64,000 nt of DNA from Bradyrhizobium betae (lineage in GTDB: Bacteria > Pseudomonadota > Alphaproteobacteria > Rhizobiales > Xanthobacteraceae): positions 236,663 to 300,662 of the forward strand of contig NZ_MZXW01000054.1 of NCBI RefSeq assembly GCF_004123905.1, in the 5' to 3' direction. Position 1 is the first letter of the stretch, and each line of letters begins with the position of its first letter. The notes beneath the pieces were generated by a model. That model was not told the DNA's origin, made no database searches, and worked only from the letters and a program-made list of their open reading frames with translations. The position numbers and the translations under genes are program-made. Below are positions 33,978-43,389 of this stretch, piece after piece.

Positions 33978-35582
33978 TCACATCCTGAACAGGCCGAATT
34001 TCGTCGGCTCGATCGGCGCATTCGACGCCGCCGAGAGGCCAAGGCCGAGCACGAGCCGCGTGTCGGCGGGGTCGATCACGCCATCGTCCCACAGGCGCGC
34101 GGTCGCGTAATAGGGGTGCCCCTGGCTCTCATATTGATCGCGAATGGGCTTGCGGAATTTGTCTTCGTCTTCCCTAGACCAGCTATCGCCCTTGGCCTCG
34201 ATATTGTCGCGGCGGACCTGGCTCAGCACCATCGAGGCCTGTTCGCCGCCCATCACCGAGATACGCGCATTCGGCCACATCCAGAGGAAGCGCGGTGAAT
34301 AGGCGCGGCCGCACATGCCGTAATTGCCGGCGCCGTAGGAGCCGCCGATCACGACGGTGAATTTTGGCACGGATGCGGTCGCCACGGCCGTCACAAGCTT
34401 GGCGCCGTCACGCGCGATGCCGCCGGCCTCGTATTTCTTGCCGACCATGAAGCCGGTGATGTTCTGCAGGAACACCAGCGGAATGCCGCGTTGGCAGCAC
34501 AGCTCGATGAAATGGGCGCCCTTCAGCGAGCTCTCGCTGAACAAGATGCCGTTGTTGGCGATGATGCCGACCGGATAGCCCCAGATGTGAGCGAAGCCGC
34601 ACACCAGCGTCGTGCCGTAGAGTTTCTTGAACTCGTCGAACTCGGAACCATCAACGACACGCGCGATGATGTCGCGCACGTCGAACGGCTTGCGGCCGTC
34701 GACCGGTACCACGCCATAGATCTCCTCCGCGGCGAACAGCGGGGCACGCGGCGGATGCATGTTGAGGTTCGGCCGCACCGACGGCTTCAGCGTGCCGACG
34801 ATGCGGCGGGCGATGCCGATCGCGTGCGCATCGTTCTGGGCGTAGTGATCGGTCACGCCTGACTGGCGCGAATGCACGTCGGCGCCACCGAGCTCTTCCG
34901 CGGTCACGACCTCGCCGGTCGCAGCCTTCACCAGCGGCGGGCCGCCGAGGAAGATGGTGCCTTGATTGCGCACGATGATGCTCTCGTCCGACATCGCGGG
35001 GACATAGGCGCCGCCCGCGGTGCAGGAGCCCATCACGATCGCGATCTGCGGAATGCCCTGTGAGGACATCTGCGCCTGGTTGTAGAAGATGCGGCCAAAG
35101 TGCCGCTCGTCCGGAAAGATCTCGTCCTGCATCGGCAGGAATGCGCCGCCGGAATCGACCATGTAGACGCAGGGAAGATTGTTCTGCCGCGCCACGTCCT
35201 GCGCCCGCAGATGCTTCTTCACGGTCATGGGGTAATAGGTGCCGCCCTTGATGGTGGCATCATTGGCGACGATCACGCATTCGCGGCCCGCGATGCGTCC
35301 CACGCCGGTAACGACGCTCGCCGAATGCACGTCGCCGCCATAGAGGCCGTAGGCCGCGAGCGGCGACAGTTCCAGGAACGAGGTGCCGGGATCGACCAGC
35401 AGGTCGACGCGTTCGCGCGCCAGCATCTTGCCGCGCGAGGTGTGGCGGTTGCGCGAGGCCTCGCCGCCGCCACCGGCGACCTGGCTGAGCTTTTCGCGCA
35501 AGTCGGCGACGAGCCCGCGCATGGCCTCGGAGTTGCGCGCAAAATCCGATGAAGAAATATCGATGCTGGAATGGAGCGGCAT
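33978..35582 (-). CDS. mccB: 3-methylcrotonyl-CoA carboxylase, carboxyltransferase (beta) subunit
   Basis: 534 aa with two crotonase-like halves. Features include RGKMLARERVDLLVDPGTSF, CVYMVDSGGAFLPMQDEIFP, the oxyanion region MGSCTAGGAYVPAMSDE, and in the second half GYPVGIIANNGILFSESSLK and SYGAGNYGMCGRAYSPRF. These are characteristic of MccB and geranyl-CoA-type subunits; the ivd and mvaB neighbours support MccB. 24 bp after ivd. Confidence 0.93.
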   Translation of the reverse strand: MPLHSSIDISSSDFARNSEAMRGLVADLREKLSQVAGGGGEASRNRHTSRGKMLARERVDLLVDPGTSFLELSPLAAYGLYGGDVHSASVVTGVGRIAGRECVIVANDATIKGGTYYPMTVKKHLRAQDVARQNNLPCVYMVDSGGAFLPMQDEIFPDERHFGRIFYNQAQMSSQGIPQIAIVMGSCTAGGAYVPAMSDESIIVRNQGTIFLGGPPLVKAATGEVVTAEELGGADVHSRQSGVTDHYAQNDAHAIGIARRIVGTLKPSVRPNLNMHPPRAPLFAAEEIYGVVPVDGRKPFDVRDIIARVVDGSEFDEFKKLYGTTLVCGFAHIWGYPVGIIANNGILFSESSLKGAHFIELCCQRGIPLVFLQNITGFMVGKKYEAGGIARDGAKLVTAVATASVPKFTVVIGGSYGAGNYGMCGRAYSPRFLWMWPNARISVMGGEQASMVLSQVRRDNIEAKGDSWSREDEDKFRKPIRDQYESQGHPYYATARLWDDGVIDPADTRLVLGLGLSAASNAPIEPTKFGLFRM

Positions 35583-35606
35583 GTTGATTCCAATCAGGTC
35601 AAGGTT

Positions 35607-36779
35607 TTAAGCCGTCTCGGCCATCAGTTCGCGGCCGATCAGCATGCGCCGCACCTCCGAGGTGCCGGCGCCGATCTCGTAGAGCTTGGCGTCGCGCCAG
35701 AGCCGGCCGACCGGAAATTCGGATGTATAGCCGACGCCACCGAGCGCCTGGATCGCCTCGCCGGCCATCCATGTCGCCTTTTCCGCGGAGTAGAGGATCG
35801 CGGCGGCCGCGTCCTTGCGCAAGCTGCGGGCGTGGTCGGCGCGGTCGCAGGCGCGCCCGACCGTATAGACATAGGCGCGCGCCGACTGCCAGGTCGCATA
35901 CATGTCGGCGAGCTTGCCCTGCATCAGTTGGAAATCGCCGATCGGTTGCCCGAACTGCTTGCGCTCATGCATGTAGGGCACCACCGCGTCCATGCAGGCC
36001 GCCATGATCCCGAGCGGACCGCCCGACAGCACCGTGCGCTCATAGTCGAGGCCGGACATCAGCACCTTGACGCCTTCGCCCACCTTGCCCATCACGTTCT
36101 CCTCCGGCACCTCGCAGTCGTCGAAGAACAAGGGATAGGTGTTGGAGCCGCGCATGCCGAGCTTGTCGAGATGCTGGCCGTGGGTGAAGCCCTTAAAACC
36201 TTTCTCGATCAGGAAGGCGGTCATGCCGCGGGGGCCGGCTTCCGGATCGGTCTTGGCGTAGACCACCAGCACGTCGGCGTCGCCGCCATTGGTGATCCAC
36301 ATCTTTGAGCCGTTGAGCACATAGCGGTCGCCGCGCTTGTCGGCGCGCAGCTTCATCGAGACGACGTCGGAGCCGGCGCCGGGCTCGGACATCGCGAGCG
36401 CACCGACATATTCGCCGGAGATCAGTTTCGGCAGATAGCGCTGCCGCTGCGCATCGTTGCCGTTGCGGCGGATCTGGTTGACGCAGAGGTTGGAGTGGGC
36501 GCCGTAGGACAGGCCCACGGCCGCCGAGCCGCGCGAAATCTCTTCCATGGCGACGATATGGGCGAGATAGCCCATGTTGGAGCCGCCATATTGCTCCGGC
36601 GCGGTCATGCCGTGCAGGCCGAGGTCGCCGAGGCGCCTCCAGAGGTCGGCCGGGAACAGATTGGCCTTCTCGATCTCTGCGGCGCGCGGCGCGATCTCCG
36701 CCTCCACGAAGGCGCGGAGCGTGTCGCGCAGCATGCCGATGTCTTCGCCCAGATCGAAATCGATGCTCGGGATGTTCAA
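35607..36779 (-). CDS. ivd: Isovaleryl-CoA dehydrogenase
   Basis: FAD-dependent acyl-CoA dehydrogenase, 390 aa, oxidising isovaleryl-CoA to 3-methylcrotonyl-CoA. The helix-G motif GLDYERTVLSGGPLGIM carries the base Glu in the IVD-specific position (unlike the C-terminal Glu of most family members). Other marks: AMSEPGAGSDVVSM, KMWITNGGDADVLV and GGVGYTSEFPVGRLWRDAKL. First gene of ivd-mccB-mccA-mvaB and divergent from the AraC regulator. Confidence 0.94.
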   Translation of the reverse strand: MNIPSIDFDLGEDIGMLRDTLRAFVEAEIAPRAAEIEKANLFPADLWRRLGDLGLHGMTAPEQYGGSNMGYLAHIVAMEEISRGSAAVGLSYGAHSNLCVNQIRRNGNDAQRQRYLPKLISGEYVGALAMSEPGAGSDVVSMKLRADKRGDRYVLNGSKMWITNGGDADVLVVYAKTDPEAGPRGMTAFLIEKGFKGFTHGQHLDKLGMRGSNTYPLFFDDCEVPEENVMGKVGEGVKVLMSGLDYERTVLSGGPLGIMAACMDAVVPYMHERKQFGQPIGDFQLMQGKLADMYATWQSARAYVYTVGRACDRADHARSLRKDAAAAILYSAEKATWMAGEAIQALGGVGYTSEFPVGRLWRDAKLYEIGAGTSEVRRMLIGRELMAETA

Positions 36780-36854
36780 GGCGATTCCTCCGTATTTTGG
36801 GGACCGAACCTAACGGCATCAGGGCCCTTCTGCGGTCGAAAAGGTTGCATTTTC

Positions 36855-36868
36855 CGCCAAACTTGGCG
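36855..36868. promoter_or_regulatory. Candidate operator between ivd and the AraC regulator
   Basis: CGCCAA-AC-TTGGCG, a perfect 6+6 bp inverted repeat 22 bp before the AraC-gene ATG and 76 bp before ivd. The only obvious dyad in the 110-bp divergent promoter region. AraC proteins often bind direct rather than inverted repeats, so this is tentative. Confidence 0.35.
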
Positions 36869-36889
36869 AGGATTTCCGAAAGGAATCCG

Positions 36890-37918
36890 ATGCCTTTTCA
36901 GACCGCAACTGCGCTCCCGCGCCGCGCCGTGACCCCAGCCGCCTTCGTTCGCGGCGTGGTTGCCGCCTATGCGCGGTACGGACGGGACCCGGCCGAGGCA
37001 TTGGCGCGGGGTCAGGTAGCGCCAGACCTTGTCAATTCTCCGGACGGACGGGTGACGGCCGCCCAGTTCGAGGCCCTGGCCGGCCATGCCATGCGCGAGC
37101 TCGACGACGAGGCGCTCGGCTGGTTCACGCGCCGGCTGCCATGGGGCAGCTACGGCATGCTGTGCCGCGCCTCGATCACGGCACCGACGCTCGAAGTCGC
37201 GTTAAAACGCTGGTGCCGGCATCATCGCCTGCTCACCGAGGACGTGCTGCTCGATCTCGCAATCGGCGAGGAGACCGCGACCGTGTCGATCCGCGAGCTG
37301 CGCGACCTCGGACCGTTGCGCGAATTCTGCCTGGTCACGCTGCTCCGATATGCGCTGGGCTTTTCCTGCTGGGCGGTGGACTCCAGGATCGCGCTCCGCG
37401 CCGCGGAATTCCCGCACCCCGAACCCGGCCATGTCTCGGTCTACCCGACCATCTTTTGCCGAAATATCCGCTTCGATGCGGACCACGCGTCCATCACCTT
37501 CGACAAGCATTATCTCTCGCTGCCACTGACGCGCAGCGCGCCCGATCTCGACAATATGCTCAAGGGCGCGTTGCGCCTGACCGTGCTGCCCTATCGACGC
37601 GACCGCCTGCTGGTCGAACGTGTCCGCCGCGTGCTGCGCGATGCGCGCGGACGCAGTCTCGGCGCCGAGGATGTCGCAAGCGAGCTGGCGCTCTCCACCC
37701 GCACCATGCACCGGCGCCTGCGCGAGGAAGCGACCTCGCTGCGCGATCTCAAGGAAGAAGCAAAGTTCGAGCTCGCCAAGCAGGAGCTGATGCGCGGCCG
37801 CACGCCGATCAAGCGGATCGCGGAGATCGCCGGCTTCCGCAACGAGAAGAGTTTTTCGCGTGCGTTCCGCACCTGGACCGGCGCCTCCCCTCGCGAATTT
37901 CGCGGCCGGTATCGGTGA
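36890..37918 (+). CDS. AraC-family transcriptional regulator, probable activator of the leucine/isovalerate operon
   Basis: 342 aa: an N-terminal Arabinose_bd-type domain of the OruR/ArgR-like AraC subgroup (ITAPTLEVALKRWCRHHRLL) and a C-terminal double HTH (AEDVASELALSTRTMHRRLR, then PIKRIAEIAGFRNEKSFSRA, RTWTGASPREFR). Start at ATG 36890 is fixed by AAGGA seven bases upstream. Divergent from ivd with 110 bp between, as for known liu-type regulators; effector probably a leucine catabolite. Confidence 0.9.
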   Translation: MPFQTATALPRRAVTPAAFVRGVVAAYARYGRDPAEALARGQVAPDLVNSPDGRVTAAQFEALAGHAMRELDDEALGWFTRRLPWGSYGMLCRASITAPTLEVALKRWCRHHRLLTEDVLLDLAIGEETATVSIRELRDLGPLREFCLVTLLRYALGFSCWAVDSRIALRAAEFPHPEPGHVSVYPTIFCRNIRFDADHASITFDKHYLSLPLTRSAPDLDNMLKGALRLTVLPYRRDRLLVERVRRVLRDARGRSLGAEDVASELALSTRTMHRRLREEATSLRDLKEEAKFELAKQELMRGRTPIKRIAEIAGFRNEKSFSRAFRTWTGASPREFRGRYR

Positions 37919-37991
37919 AGCCGACAAACAGATACGGCCTCCGCGATCGAACGCAGAGGCCGCATCTTGCGCCTGAACTGGAGATATCGGC

Positions 37992-38285
37992 TTAGTTCGA
38001 GGACGTGTCCTTGGCCGGGCGCGTCTTTGCACGGGTCTGCTTCGGCTGGAACGCGAGCGCGTCGTTATTGGGCTTCGCGCCGCCGGCCTGCGAGCACGAT
38101 CCGCCGATGCCGCCGGCAGCCTGACGGCAGGCTTCCATCGTCGGATAGCCGCAGCCATGCGCGGCCTGGGCACCGTTGGTGATGCAGTAATCGTCGGCCT
38201 TCGCAGCCGGCGCCGTCATCATGAAAAACGCAGAGGCGAACAGCGTCGCAGCGGAGGCGACGAACGTCTTCGAGGTCGAGGTCAT
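37992..38285 (-). CDS. DUF3551-like small secreted cysteine protein
   Basis: 97 aa: signal peptide (SKTFVASAATLFASAFFMMT, cleavage after AKA) and a short mature domain with four Cys in the DUF3551 spacing (DDYCITNG, HGCGYPTMEACRQAAGG, GGSCSQ), then a disordered basic tail. DUF3551 is abundant in Bradyrhizobium and close relatives; periplasmic, function unknown. AGGA nine bases before the ATG. Confidence 0.75.
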   Translation of the reverse strand: MTSTSKTFVASAATLFASAFFMMTAPAAKADDYCITNGAQAAHGCGYPTMEACRQAAGGIGGSCSQAGGAKPNNDALAFQPKQTRAKTRPAKDTSSN

Positions 38286-38524
38286 GTTGTCTTTTCCTGC
38301 TTCAGGGTCCCACAGAAGAGTCCTCGGCACGCGGCGCACGCCAAGGTTCATTTACACCTCGCATGTAGGCGGGGCACGGAAGCCGACAATCACGGTTCAG
38401 CGCATTGCAGGGCTGTCTAAATCACATGTCACAGTTATGTGAGTTACTAATGTATTAGGCGAGCCCAATTCTTCGGTTTTATTGAAATCGCCACCCGGTC
38501 CACGCCGGAAAGCGCGCAGTCGCC

Positions 38525-39010
38525 CTACCCCGCCGCCACGCCCTCCTGCAGCGGCAGTGGCACGTCCTTGGCGACGCCCAGCACCGGGAAGCTGCGGACG
38601 TTCTTCACATCAGGCATCGCCGCAAAATGCAGCAATTGTTGCCGCATGCTCTCGACGCTCGGCGCCACGCATCTCAAGAGATAGTCGGTGTCGCCCGAAA
38701 TCCGCCAGCACTGCTGGATGCGCGGGATCGCTGATATCGAGCTCTCGAACGCCTCCAGCACCGGCTGGGCCTGGCTGCCGAGCTGGATCGAGACGAACGA
38801 CACCACCTCATAGCCGAGCAGCCGCTCGTCGATGACGGCCCGCACCGCCCGGATCACGCCGCGGCTGAACAGCGATTTCAGCCGCCGCAGGCAGTTGGGT
38901 GCGGACACGCCGACACGCAGCGCCAGCTCGTTGTTGCGGATACGCCCGTCCTGCTGCAGCTCGGACAGTATCTTCAGATCGACGCCGTCGAGCTGGTCAC
39001 GCCCGGCCAT
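38525..39010 (-). CDS. Lrp/AsnC-family transcriptional regulator
   Basis: 161 aa. N-terminal HTH (LDGVDLKILSELQQDGRIRN, then NELALRVGVSAPNCLRRLKS) and RAM/AsnC effector domain (VVSFVSIQLGS, ISGDTDYLLRCV). Feast/famine-type regulator sensing an amino acid. Start at ATG 39010 has AGGG close; ATG 39025 adds MTRVG. No obvious target next to it: it is convergent with the DUF3551 gene and divergent from the GT-C membrane protein gene. Confidence 0.88.
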   Translation of the reverse strand: MAGRDQLDGVDLKILSELQQDGRIRNNELALRVGVSAPNCLRRLKSLFSRGVIRAVRAVIDERLLGYEVVSFVSIQLGSQAQPVLEAFESSISAIPRIQQCWRISGDTDYLLRCVAPSVESMRQQLLHFAAMPDVKNVRSFPVLGVAKDVPLPLQEGVAAG

Positions 39011-39293
39011 CCCCACCCTCGTCATGAACCCGTCATGTCCGCGCCAACGAAGCACGCGGAACAATCGCTGCCAAGGGATATGCCAGGCGAGTTGCGGATC
39101 GTCTCACGAGGTTACAGACCGCATCCCGCGCCGGGATCGGATCAGAGCAAGCTCGACCGTTCCCCCTGGCATGAATCAGTCGGGTACTTGGACGGAACCC
39201 GGCCATCACGTAAAGCGTGCGCGCTCAAATTAACGCAACCTTATACCACAGGTTGTAACCCGCAGGCTCGACCATAGCAGGAGTCGGCGGAAT

Positions 39294-40784
39294 ATGACGA
39301 TCGATCTGAGGAGCCGGTGGCTCGCTCCTGGAACCTGTGCACTCGTCACATTCGCCGTCTTTGCGATCGTTTACTACGCCAATGGTGGCGCGGCTTTTCC
39401 CTCAGACGATGCCTTCATCAACCTGCACAATGCCCGGGTCTTGCGTCTCGGTCAGGACGAGACCTATCTCGGCGTGCCGGCTCTTGTCGGCGCGACGAGC
39501 GGCGCGCACCTCGCGCTGCTGCTGGCTGTCGAGCAGCTTGTCTATCCCGATACTGCCGCACTGTTCGCGCTCGGCACGCTCAGCGGCGTCGCTTATGTGC
39601 TCGGTCTCTTCTTCATGTGCCGCAATCTCGGATGTCCGGACCTGGAAGCGGCACTGATCTCCCTGGGAGGCCTGGTTCTCGCCGGCACGCTGTTCCAGCT
39701 CCTGAACGGGATGGACACCGGACTGGCAATGGCCGCGGTGGCGTGGACCATCAAGCTGCTGACGGACAGGAGGCGCGGCCTCTGGCTTCCTGTTCTGTGC
39801 GGCGTCATGCCGTTCATCCGGCCGGAGCTCGGTGTCCTGTCCGCCGCATCGATGCTCGTCCTGTTCAGTGAGATCGAGACCTCCGTCCGCTTCAAGATCG
39901 CAGCCGTGCTGGTGGCGGCCTCGAGCGCAATGCCCTTCCTGCTTTGGTACTGGTCTGACACCGGTTCATTGGTGCCGAACACCGTGAGTGCCAAGATGTA
40001 CTATTTTGCCGAACGTTATGCGGATTGGTCGGATAAATTGTTCCTGATGCTTCTGGCGGTCCTTCAAGCCGCCCTGGCGAGCTTTCCGCTCTTTCTCTGC
40101 CTCCGCTTCACGCGGCCGCCCGTGGTGGGACGCATGCTCGCGCTGTTTGTCGTGATCTTCCTCGGCGCCTACTTCTGGAGATTTCCGAGCGGCCTGCTGC
40201 ACAACGGAGGACGATATTTGTATCTGCTCGCGCCGATCGTTCTGTTTGGCGTGGCGTGCGGGCTCTCGTCGGTGTTTCGCAAGCAAACGCTCTGCCTGGT
40301 CGCGATTTCGATCCTGTTCCTGCCGCAGGGATTTATCACACGATTGAACGACTACAGGACGCAGATTGCCGGCACTCAGGGAAGTCTGTCCGACGTGGTG
40401 ACATGGCTGAACGCCAATCTGCCGGACAGGCCATTGGTGATGGTTCATGACGCCGGTTACGTCGCCTATGCCGGACATGCTGCGCTGGTGGATTTGGTCG
40501 GGCTCAAGACTCCGGCTGCGATGGAGTTCCACAAGCGGACGACCTACCCGAGCGTCGGTCTGTACCGCTCAACAGCGATCGCCGAAATCGCCGACGCATT
40601 CCACCCGCAATATCTGCTCGTGTTGCAGGATTGGGATCGCAGATTCGGTCTCGTCGAGGCCCTGCGTGGTCGCGGCTGGACCACGCGCGAGGTGTATGCC
40701 GGTCGTGCGCCGCCGGAGACACCGGCGGCCAACATCTATCACCTTTATGAGCTGAGATCGCCGACGGCAGACGTTGCGGGCTGA
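39294..40784 (+). CDS. Polytopic GT-C-like membrane protein (possible lipid-linked-sugar glycosyltransferase)
   Basis: 496 aa with about ten membrane helices. The first loop after helix 1 has FPSDDAFINLHNARVL, the acidic DD-type motif of GT-C glycosyltransferases, and MPFIRPELGVL further on also recurs in bacterial mannosyl/arabinosyltransferase-like proteins. The C-terminal about 130 residues are a soluble periplasmic domain (VMVHDAGYVAYAGHAALVDL). Not closely like the ArnT-type gene at 8110. Acceptor and sugar unknown; alternative is a non-catalytic membrane protein. Lower GC in parts than neighbours. Confidence 0.65.
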   Translation: MTIDLRSRWLAPGTCALVTFAVFAIVYYANGGAAFPSDDAFINLHNARVLRLGQDETYLGVPALVGATSGAHLALLLAVEQLVYPDTAALFALGTLSGVAYVLGLFFMCRNLGCPDLEAALISLGGLVLAGTLFQLLNGMDTGLAMAAVAWTIKLLTDRRRGLWLPVLCGVMPFIRPELGVLSAASMLVLFSEIETSVRFKIAAVLVAASSAMPFLLWYWSDTGSLVPNTVSAKMYYFAERYADWSDKLFLMLLAVLQAALASFPLFLCLRFTRPPVVGRMLALFVVIFLGAYFWRFPSGLLHNGGRYLYLLAPIVLFGVACGLSSVFRKQTLCLVAISILFLPQGFITRLNDYRTQIAGTQGSLSDVVTWLNANLPDRPLVMVHDAGYVAYAGHAALVDLVGLKTPAAMEFHKRTTYPSVGLYRSTAIAEIADAFHPQYLLVLQDWDRRFGLVEALRGRGWTTREVYAGRAPPETPAANIYHLYELRSPTADVAG

Positions 40785-40815
40785 CGATCCTCTGGCGTCA
40801 CGGCTTCGGGATGGC

Positions 40816-41121
40816 TCAATGCGTCCAGGGCTCGCCGCGCCGGAACGAGAAATTATCCGCATAGGCGACCGGGCGGCGGATCGAATCCTGGGGCTCGATC
40901 ACCTGGTAGGCGATGCCTTTGCGCTCGCAATAGGCGATGGCCTCTTCCTTGGAATGGAAGTGCAGAGTGATCTGCTGCTTCATGTCGCCCGACGAGGTCC
41001 AGCCCATCAGCGGCTCGACCGCGCGCGGCTGCTCCGGCTCGTAGTCGAGCTGCCATTCCCTGGTCTTGGACCGGCCGGATTGCATCGCGTTCTTGGCGGG
41101 CTTGAAAATGCGTGCGGTCAT
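40816..41121 (-). CDS. NADH dehydrogenase accessory subunit, NDUFS4 (18 kDa) type
   Basis: 101 aa protein of the ETC complex I conserved-region family. Typical marks: MTARIFKPAKNAMQSG at the start, WQLDYEPEQPRAVEPLMGWT, GDMKQQITLHFHSKEEAIAY and the C-terminal YADNFSFRRGEPWTH. In alphaproteobacteria this supernumerary subunit binds the peripheral arm and is encoded away from the nuo operon, as here. Start ATG 41121 chosen over a longer frame because it begins the family. Confidence 0.9.
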   Translation of the reverse strand: MTARIFKPAKNAMQSGRSKTREWQLDYEPEQPRAVEPLMGWTSSGDMKQQITLHFHSKEEAIAYCERKGIAYQVIEPQDSIRRPVAYADNFSFRRGEPWTH

Positions 41122-41386
41122 GGTCGGTCCGGGCCTCGTCTTTTCGTTCGAATTCGATGCGTCACGGTAGCAGTTGGTGCAAACCGCGGGCATAGTATAC
41201 AGACACCTTTCGGGAACTGATCGGTGATTCCGGGCCCCCGGATGCCTCGTCGACGGGTATAGTCATTATGCTGCACCGTGACAATTGCGTACCCGCCGTC
41301 CGCCCGGGGATCCTGCCCGGCCCCCCCGCCTCGCCCCCCAAGAGTTCGTCCCCCACCTATCCGTCTCCTTCGAAAGCCCACCTCGC

Positions 41387-42562
41387 ATGGCCTTCCTGAA
41401 CGTCAGCGCTACGCTCCCCGAGAAAGGCCGCGACCTCAGGCTCGACCTGTTCCGCGGTGTCGCCAACTGGGCGATCTTCCTCGACCATATCCCTGACAAC
41501 GTCGTGAACTGGATCACGACGCGAAATTACGGCTTTTCCGACGCCGCCGATCTGTTCGTCTTCATCTCCGGCTACACTGCTTCCTTCGTCTATGCGCGGA
41601 TGATGCTGGAGCGCGGCTTCATCGTCGGCGCCACGCGGCTGACCAAGCGGGTCTGGCAGCTCTACGTCGCCCACATCATCCTGTTCGTGATCTACATCGC
41701 CTCGATCAGCTATCTCGCGCTGCGGTTCGGCGATTCCGACATGATCAACGAGTTCAACGTCGCCGGCCTCGTCGACAACGCCACCGAGACGCTGCGCCAG
41801 GGCCTGTTCCTGCGCTTCAAGCCGCTCAATCTCGACGTGCTGCCGCTCTACATCGTGCTGATGGGGCTGTTTCCGCCAGTGCTGTGGTTCATGCTGCGCA
41901 AGCCCGATTTGACGATGGTGCTGTCGATCGTGCTGTGGCTCGCCGCTCGCCATTTCGGCTGGAATCTGACCGCCTATCCGGCCGGCCAGTGGTACTTCAA
42001 CCCGTATGCCTGGCAGGTGCTGTTCGTGTTCGGCGCCTGGTGTGCGATGGGCGGCGCCCGGCGTTCTGGAGCCGTGATCAATTCGCCTGTTACGCTATGG
42101 CTCTGCCTCGGCTACCTCGCCTTCGCGCTGGTCATGACCATGGCCGGCCGCTTCCCCACCCTTGGCGGCATGTTCCCGGAATGGCTGTTCTCGGCCTTCA
42201 ACCCCAACGACAAGACCAATCTTGCGCCCTACCGCTTCATCCACTTCGTCGTGATCGTGATCCTGGTGATCCGCTTCGTGCCGAAAGAGTGGCCGGGCCT
42301 CGAATGGAAGATCTTCGATCCGGTGATCGTGTGCGGCCAGCAGTCGCTCGCCGTGTTCTGCGTCGGCGTGTTCCTGTCCTTTGTCGGCCATTTCGAGCTG
42401 TCGATGAGCTCGGGCTCGCTGTTCGCGCAGCTCTTCGTCAGCATCGCCGGCATCGCGATCATGACGACGGTGGCCTATTACATTTCGTGGTCGAAGAAGC
42501 AGGACAAGCCGCTGAAGCCACCGGCCAAGCCGGCCGCAAGCGCGCCTGCAAAGGCCGCCTGA
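41387..42562 (+). CDS. opgC: OpgC-family membrane acyltransferase
   Basis: 391 aa, about ten helices, the OpgC/acyltransferase-3-like fold that succinylates osmoregulated periplasmic glucans. The N-terminal RDLRLDLFRGVANWAIFLDH contains the conserved Arg and His (LDH). GFSDAADLFVFISGYTASFV is the family motif in loop 1. A Lys/Pro/Ala-rich cytosolic tail closes it. No opgGH-like genes are adjacent; Bradyrhizobium makes cyclic glucans by ndv genes elsewhere. Long upstream frame ignored. Confidence 0.88.
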   Translation: MAFLNVSATLPEKGRDLRLDLFRGVANWAIFLDHIPDNVVNWITTRNYGFSDAADLFVFISGYTASFVYARMMLERGFIVGATRLTKRVWQLYVAHIILFVIYIASISYLALRFGDSDMINEFNVAGLVDNATETLRQGLFLRFKPLNLDVLPLYIVLMGLFPPVLWFMLRKPDLTMVLSIVLWLAARHFGWNLTAYPAGQWYFNPYAWQVLFVFGAWCAMGGARRSGAVINSPVTLWLCLGYLAFALVMTMAGRFPTLGGMFPEWLFSAFNPNDKTNLAPYRFIHFVVIVILVIRFVPKEWPGLEWKIFDPVIVCGQQSLAVFCVGVFLSFVGHFELSMSSGSLFAQLFVSIAGIAIMTTVAYYISWSKKQDKPLKPPAKPAASAPAKAA

Positions 42563-42590
42563 TCCCACGCGGCGGCGAAGCCGGCCTGAA

Positions 42591-42662
42591 GCATGATCCG
42601 GAAAAGTGCGAAGCGGTTTTCCCTCGCGACAAACGCGGAACGTGTTTGGGCGGAGATCATGC
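42591..42662. repeat. Palindromic intergenic repeat (GCATGATC family)
   Basis: GCATGATCCGGAAAAGTGCG at the left and GGAGATCATGC at the right with AAGCGGTTTTCC inside; shares the ends and the AAGCGGTTTTCC core with 19939-19983 (inverted). Lies after opgC, possibly serving as its terminator. Confidence 0.75.
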
Positions 42663-42713
42663 GCAAACAACAACCTGTTGCGCGATGACGATTCAACCCA
42701 ACCTCATCGCGCT

Positions 42714-42905
42714 TCAGGCCGCTTCGCTGTCGTACTCGGTGAACTTCTTGTAGATCCAGTCGCGGCCGTCGTGGCGGCGCCAGACTTTTCCGACCACGAG
42801 CTGCCCGTTGATCGAGCGGCGCGGCACGATCACGGTCCAGAGGTGCCAGATTTCAGTCCAGCTCGACTGCGGATGGACGGTTTTGACGTTGCGATCGAAA
42901 GACAT
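42714..42905 (-). CDS. Small hypothetical protein (63 aa), Trp-rich
   Basis: Starts MSFDRNVKTVHPQSSWTEIW and continues HLWTVIVPRRSINGQLVVGK with WRRHDGRDWIYKKFTEYD; aromatic, basic, soluble, beta-rich by appearance. Codon use matches coding neighbours. No family recognised and ribosome site weak. Confidence 0.5.
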   Translation of the reverse strand: MSFDRNVKTVHPQSSWTEIWHLWTVIVPRRSINGQLVVGKVWRRHDGRDWIYKKFTEYDSEAA

Positions 42906-43230
42906 GACGCAGAACTCACAGGATATGAGCGCCGCGACGAACTGTGATCATGTGTGAGCACGGATTCAGGCAGCCCATCGCGAGCCGGCACCGATCTGAT
43001 AACAATCACGAAGGCGAGCGCAACAACGGCTCGCCCTTAACCTAACCGATCAACCTTACCCGTCATATGCAAGCATCGAGACCGGTTGAAAGCCGGCGCC
43101 GAGTTTTCTACAATGCGTACGTGATTTGAGAATGCGTGCGCCGTTTTGGACGCATCGTAATTTTGAACTGACGTTGATTTCTAAAGAACTGGAATTTTAA
43201 AAAGCATTGACGGGCCGGGGGCGACCACAA
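42906..43230. other. Gene-poor stretch
   Basis: 325 bp, AT-richer than average from about 43120 to 43205. A small inverted repeat GGCGAGC / GCTCGCC lies near 43013-43036. No gene supported. Confidence 0.4.
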
Positions 43231-43389
43231 ATGAATTTGCAATGTGCATGTTTGCGCTTGGCGGTGCGGTCGACGCCGCCTGCTCCACTCATCAGGACGG
43301 CGGTCCAGGAGCCGCTGAAGCCCGCCAATGACAACCAGATGGTCTGGCCGTTCGTGCCGTTTCCGCCCGGCTGGCACGCATCAAGCTGA
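43231..43389 (+). CDS. Possible small protein (52 aa)
   Basis: MNLQCACLRLAVRSTPPAPL, ending PANDNQMVWPFVPFPPGWH. The ANDNQ...WPFVPFPPGW tail looks protein-like and resembles small Bradyrhizobium proteins I have seen, but no ribosome site stands out and an overlapping minus-strand frame of similar length exists. Confidence 0.35.
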   Translation: MNLQCACLRLAVRSTPPAPLIRTAVQEPLKPANDNQMVWPFVPFPPGWHASS

